DNA of 34,119 nt from Treponema sp. (GTDB taxonomy: Bacteria > Spirochaetota > Spirochaetia > Treponematales > Treponemataceae). The first letter of the stretch is position 1. Each line of letters begins with the position of its first letter. The position numbers and the translations under genes were made by a program. The notes beneath the pieces are model-generated. The model had not been told where the DNA came from and searched no databases. It saw only the letters and a program-made list of their open reading frames with translations. The DNA lies in NCBI GenBank assembly GCA_017468745.1, contig JAFUHS010000155.1, forward strand, positions 1-34,119, in the 5' to 3' direction. This document shows positions 31,962 through 34,119 of the stretch, one piece after another.

Positions 31962-32444
31962 TTACTCCGATGGAATATCGCCTATCTTTCGATACTTCCT
32001 GCCATTCGCAACAAAATTTTTGCTGATGACAGTTTCTTCAACCAGAACGAGTTTCTGCCCCATGGCTTTTCTTATCTCTTCGGCAAGGTAATAGGCTTTT
32101 TCCCGTGAAATATCCATCAGAATTATCTGATATGACTTTTCCTGAACGATTGTCTTGTCAGGCAGAATATGCCCGCCAAGGTCATTTTTCAGGATTGTAA
32201 AGCCAGTCAGATTGTTTTGTCCAAGAAGATCCCCGATTTTTTTGAAAATCTCAGCATCTTTTGCCTCATCACTTTCATTGTAGTCTGTTGGAACGAAAAT
32301 ATAATAGCAGGTATTGTTCAAATCGAAGATTTTCTGGCCAAACTGGTACATTATGGCCGTAATTGAGGTTGCAAGAGCGAGTATCGACGGAAGCAAAAGC
32401 AGCAGATAGACATTTACTTTTTTATTTTTTTTGTTTTCTTCCAT
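31962..32444 (-). CDS. Single-span membrane protein of unknown function
   Basis: I do not recognise a family. Residues 1-10 are Lys/Asn-rich, a hydrophobic segment spans about 11-32 (VYLLLLLPSILALATSITAI), and the remaining 128 residues should be outside the cytoplasm. The soluble part has an alternating strand/helix pattern (CYYIFVPTDY, TGFTILKNDLGGHILPDK, YQIILMDISREKAYYLAEEI, KLVLVEETVISK), suggesting a small alpha/beta sandwich. It is first in the three-gene minus-strand operon; a TATAAT pair lies upstream, giving a leader of about 25 nt. Confidence 0.68.
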   Translation of the reverse strand: MEENKKNKKVNVYLLLLLPSILALATSITAIMYQFGQKIFDLNNTCYYIFVPTDYNESDEAKDAEIFKKIGDLLGQNNLTGFTILKNDLGGHILPDKTIVQEKSYQIILMDISREKAYYLAEEIRKAMGQKLVLVEETVISKNFVANGRKYRKIGDIPSE

Positions 32445-32473
32445 AAGCCGGACGATTCCTTATAAACACGGAA

Positions 32474-32487
32474 ATTATAGCATTATA
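32474..32487 (-). promoter_or_regulatory. Two overlapping -10 candidates for the three-gene operon
   Basis: On the minus strand TATAAT occurs opposite 32482-32487 and again opposite 32474-32479. Neither has a good -35 at 17 nt. AAGGA about 12 nt before the ATG at 32444 may be the ribosome site, so this unit is not leaderless. Confidence 0.4.
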
Positions 32488-32581
32488 CTGAAATAAATGA
32501 AAGATTTTCCGTTAGCGTACTTTTAATTGTGATAAATCTATGCTTTTAATAAAAACCTACTAAAATTCTAGGTAAAAGCAC

Positions 32582-32610
32582 TTCTCAATCTAAGCGAAAA
32601 TCTCTATAAT
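32582..32610 (+). promoter_or_regulatory. Promoter of sufS, leaderless
   Basis: TTCTCA (32582-32587), 17-nt spacer, perfect TATAAT (32605-32610), then 7 pyrimidine-rich nt (tctttct) to ATG 32618. Confidence 0.65.
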
Positions 32611-32617
32611 TCTTTCT

Positions 32618-33856
32618 ATGAATAAATTCCGAAATGACTTTCCGCTTTTTAAGGCGATTGATGAAAAAAATTCTGTGGATAACTCAGGCCTCGTTTATCT
32701 GGATACGGCGGCCACGGCTCAGCGACCCTACATCGTTTTGAACGCCATGACTCACTTTTACGCCACGCAGAACGCAAATCCCCTTCGCGGGCTTTATTCT
32801 TTGAGCGAGCGGGCGACAAAGGCTTATGAGGATGCGCGTGAAACCGTGGCAAAGTTCATCAACGCTCCGTCCGCAAAAGAAATCATCTTCACGCGGAATA
32901 CTTCGGAAGGGCTCAACCTTATCGCCAACACTTACGGCCTGGCTAATGTGAATGCGGGGGATGAAATCGTCATCTCAATCATGGAGCATCACTCAAACAT
33001 TCTTCCCTGGCAGTTTATCCGTGACACAAAGGGAGCAGGCTTAAAATTCATGTATGTTGACAAGGAGACCGGCGAGATTCCCGAAAGCGAGTACGCAAAA
33101 ATCACTCCCAAAACAAAAATCGTCTCAATCACCCATGTGTCGAATGTTCTTGGAACGACCAATCCCATTAAGAAAATCGCAGAAATCGCCCATAAAAACG
33201 GCGCTGTTATGGTGGTGGACGGAGCCCAGTCAAGCCCTCATATCAAAGTTGATGTTCAGGATTTGGGTGCGGACTTTTTTGCCATGAGCGGACACAAGCT
33301 TTGCGGTCCCATGGGAATCGGTGCCGTATGGGGCAGGCTTGAGCTTTTGGAGGCTATGCCTCCCTTCCTCCGCGGCGGCGAGATGATTGAATATGTCACT
33401 GAGGAAAGCGCAACCTGGGCGGAAGTTCCCCACAAATTCGAGGCGGGAACCGTGAGCGCGGGAGACGCTGTGGGAATGGCCGCCGCAATCCGCTACATTC
33501 AGTCTGTGGGCTTGGATACAATCACTGAGCATGACAATGAGCTTGCAGTCCGCCTTATTGAGGGAATGAAAAAAATCCCCCATGTGAACATCATCGGAAA
33601 CAAAGACGGCAGGAAGAGATGCGGAATCGTCACCTTTACGGTGGACGGCGTTCATCCCCACGACATAGCCACTCTTTTAAGCGGGGAGAATATCGCAATC
33701 AGGGCAGGCCACCACTGTGCCCAGCCTCTGGGAGCATATCTCGGCGTTCCGGCCACGGCAAGGGCAAGCCTTTACTTCTACAACACGGAAGAAGAAATCG
33801 ACGCTCTCCTGGAGAATGTGGCGAAGCTCCGCTCATGGAGCGGATTTAAGGATTAA
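32618..33856 (+). CDS. sufS: SufS-type cysteine desulfurase
   Basis: Takes sulfur from cysteine to supply Fe-S cluster assembly. It is a class V aminotransferase fold with the PLP-binding Lys227 in SGHKLCGPMGIGA, VDGAQSSPH for the cofactor Asp, and the SufS-type RAGHHCAQP with the catalytic Cys367. At 412 residues it is a normal length. Unlike typical suf loci, no sufU, sufB, sufC or sufD is adjacent on the left, and the next gene on the right is dapL, so the partners must lie elsewhere or the operon is broken up. A perfect TATAAT lies 7 nt before the ATG and there is no Shine-Dalgarno. Confidence 0.94.
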   Translation: MNKFRNDFPLFKAIDEKNSVDNSGLVYLDTAATAQRPYIVLNAMTHFYATQNANPLRGLYSLSERATKAYEDARETVAKFINAPSAKEIIFTRNTSEGLNLIANTYGLANVNAGDEIVISIMEHHSNILPWQFIRDTKGAGLKFMYVDKETGEIPESEYAKITPKTKIVSITHVSNVLGTTNPIKKIAEIAHKNGAVMVVDGAQSSPHIKVDVQDLGADFFAMSGHKLCGPMGIGAVWGRLELLEAMPPFLRGGEMIEYVTEESATWAEVPHKFEAGTVSAGDAVGMAAAIRYIQSVGLDTITEHDNELAVRLIEGMKKIPHVNIIGNKDGRKRCGIVTFTVDGVHPHDIATLLSGENIAIRAGHHCAQPLGAYLGVPATARASLYFYNTEEEIDALLENVAKLRSWSGFKD

Positions 33857-33866
33857 GCAAATAATT

Positions 33867-33896
33867 TGTGTTAATCTCTGCTAATCTGTGGAAAAA
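33867..33896. repeat. 10-nt periodic units between sufS and dapL
   Basis: Units tgtgttaatc, tctgctaatc and tgtggaaaaa occur at 10-nt spacing, directly after sufS. The TAATCTGTGG part is the reverse complement of the type of unit seen at 27831-27860 (CCACAGAT). Confidence 0.65.
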
Positions 33897-33917
33897 AAAT
33901 CTGCTTTTCATTAGAAT
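33889..33917 (+). promoter_or_regulatory. Promoter of dapL, leaderless
   Basis: TGGAAA (33889-33894), 17-nt spacer, TAGAAT (33912-33917), then 9 nt to ATG 33927. The -35 overlaps the end of the decamer repeat. No Shine-Dalgarno is seen. Confidence 0.5.
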
Positions 33918-33926
33918 TGATTCACT

Positions 33927-34119
33927 ATGATTAAAAGAAACACTGGTTTTGCAAATTTGACCGCAGGCTATCTCTTCCCTGAGATTGCCCGCCGCCGCCG
34001 TGAATATGCTGCTTCTCACCCGGAAGCAAAGATTATTTCTCTCGGAATCGGAAACACCACCGAGCCGCTTTCAAAACACATTGCCACTGCCATGAGCGAT
34101 TACGCCCTTGCTCTTGCCA
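33927..34119 (+). CDS. dapL: LL-diaminopimelate aminotransferase, N-terminal part
   Basis: The gene runs off the right edge; 64 codons are present. The N-terminus reads [18 protein letters not shown] and then [14 protein letters not shown], the pattern of DapL (PLP enzyme converting tetrahydrodipicolinate to LL-diaminopimelate in lysine and peptidoglycan synthesis). An N-terminal aminotransferase of another class I subgroup is the alternative, but the YLFxEIARR and LGIGxxTxPL pair is rather specific. The DapL route is known in spirochetes among others. Confidence 0.85.
   Translation, partial: MIKRNTGFANLTAGYLFPEIARRRREYAASHPEAKIISLGIGNTTEPLSKHIATAMSDYALALA

Noticed and set aside
1-34119. CRISPR array, insertion sequence, prophage or toxin-antitoxin pair
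   Set aside because: No regular repeat-spacer pattern, transposase, integrase, phage structural gene or recognisable toxin-antitoxin pair was found on either strand.

Overview
The window looks like chromosome of a host-associated, polysaccharide-using spirochete, most likely a gut or rumen Treponema. The reasons are the very long GreA with a large helical N-terminal region, the many Treponema-style lipoproteins and TPR proteins, the spirochete-like housekeeping genes, a secreted pectate lyase (pectin use) and an LL-diaminopimelate aminotransferase start. The species cannot be fixed from the sequence alone. There is no phage, insertion sequence, CRISPR array or rRNA.

Layout: (1) 1-3300, an AT-rich leader and a large pectate lyase lipoprotein. 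(2) 3339-10905, all minus strand: a fused TrpC-TrpF, an MgtC-like protein coupled to a CPA2 antiporter, long GreA, and a TPR protein. (3) 11085-15140, plus strand: ribulose-phosphate epimerase followed by three envelope or TPR proteins. (4) 15272-17854, recA-folK-scpA. (5) 18008-23967, scpB-rluB-cmk-rpsA, a sigma54 activator and a membrane-anchored TPR protein. (6) 24007-25656, two lipoproteins flanking tRNA-Arg(UCU). (7) 25704-27794 minus, a PcrA/UvrD helicase. (8) 27907-30774, a predicted outer-membrane protein joining a zinc metallopeptidase domain, a propeller-like middle and a beta-barrel. (9) 30832-32444 minus, three small envelope proteins. (10) 32618 to the end, sufS and the start of dapL.

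Genes that plausibly work together are recA with chromosome segregation (scpA, scpB), cmk with rpsA and rluB in nucleotide and ribosome functions, and mgtC with the antiporter in ion homeostasis. The pectate lyase and the CBM-like lipoprotein fit a carbohydrate-degrading lifestyle.

No clear new defence, mobile or biosynthetic system is visible. Two recurring signals at window scale deserve attention. First, at least nine first-in-unit genes have a -10-like hexamer ending only 6-11 nt before the start codon and no Shine-Dalgarno, which suggests widespread leaderless transcripts, while downstream operon genes mostly have AGGAG-like sites. Second, at least five intergenic spots carry degenerate tandem repeats with a 10-nt period, always outside genes. 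All statements rest on reading the sequence; no database search was run.
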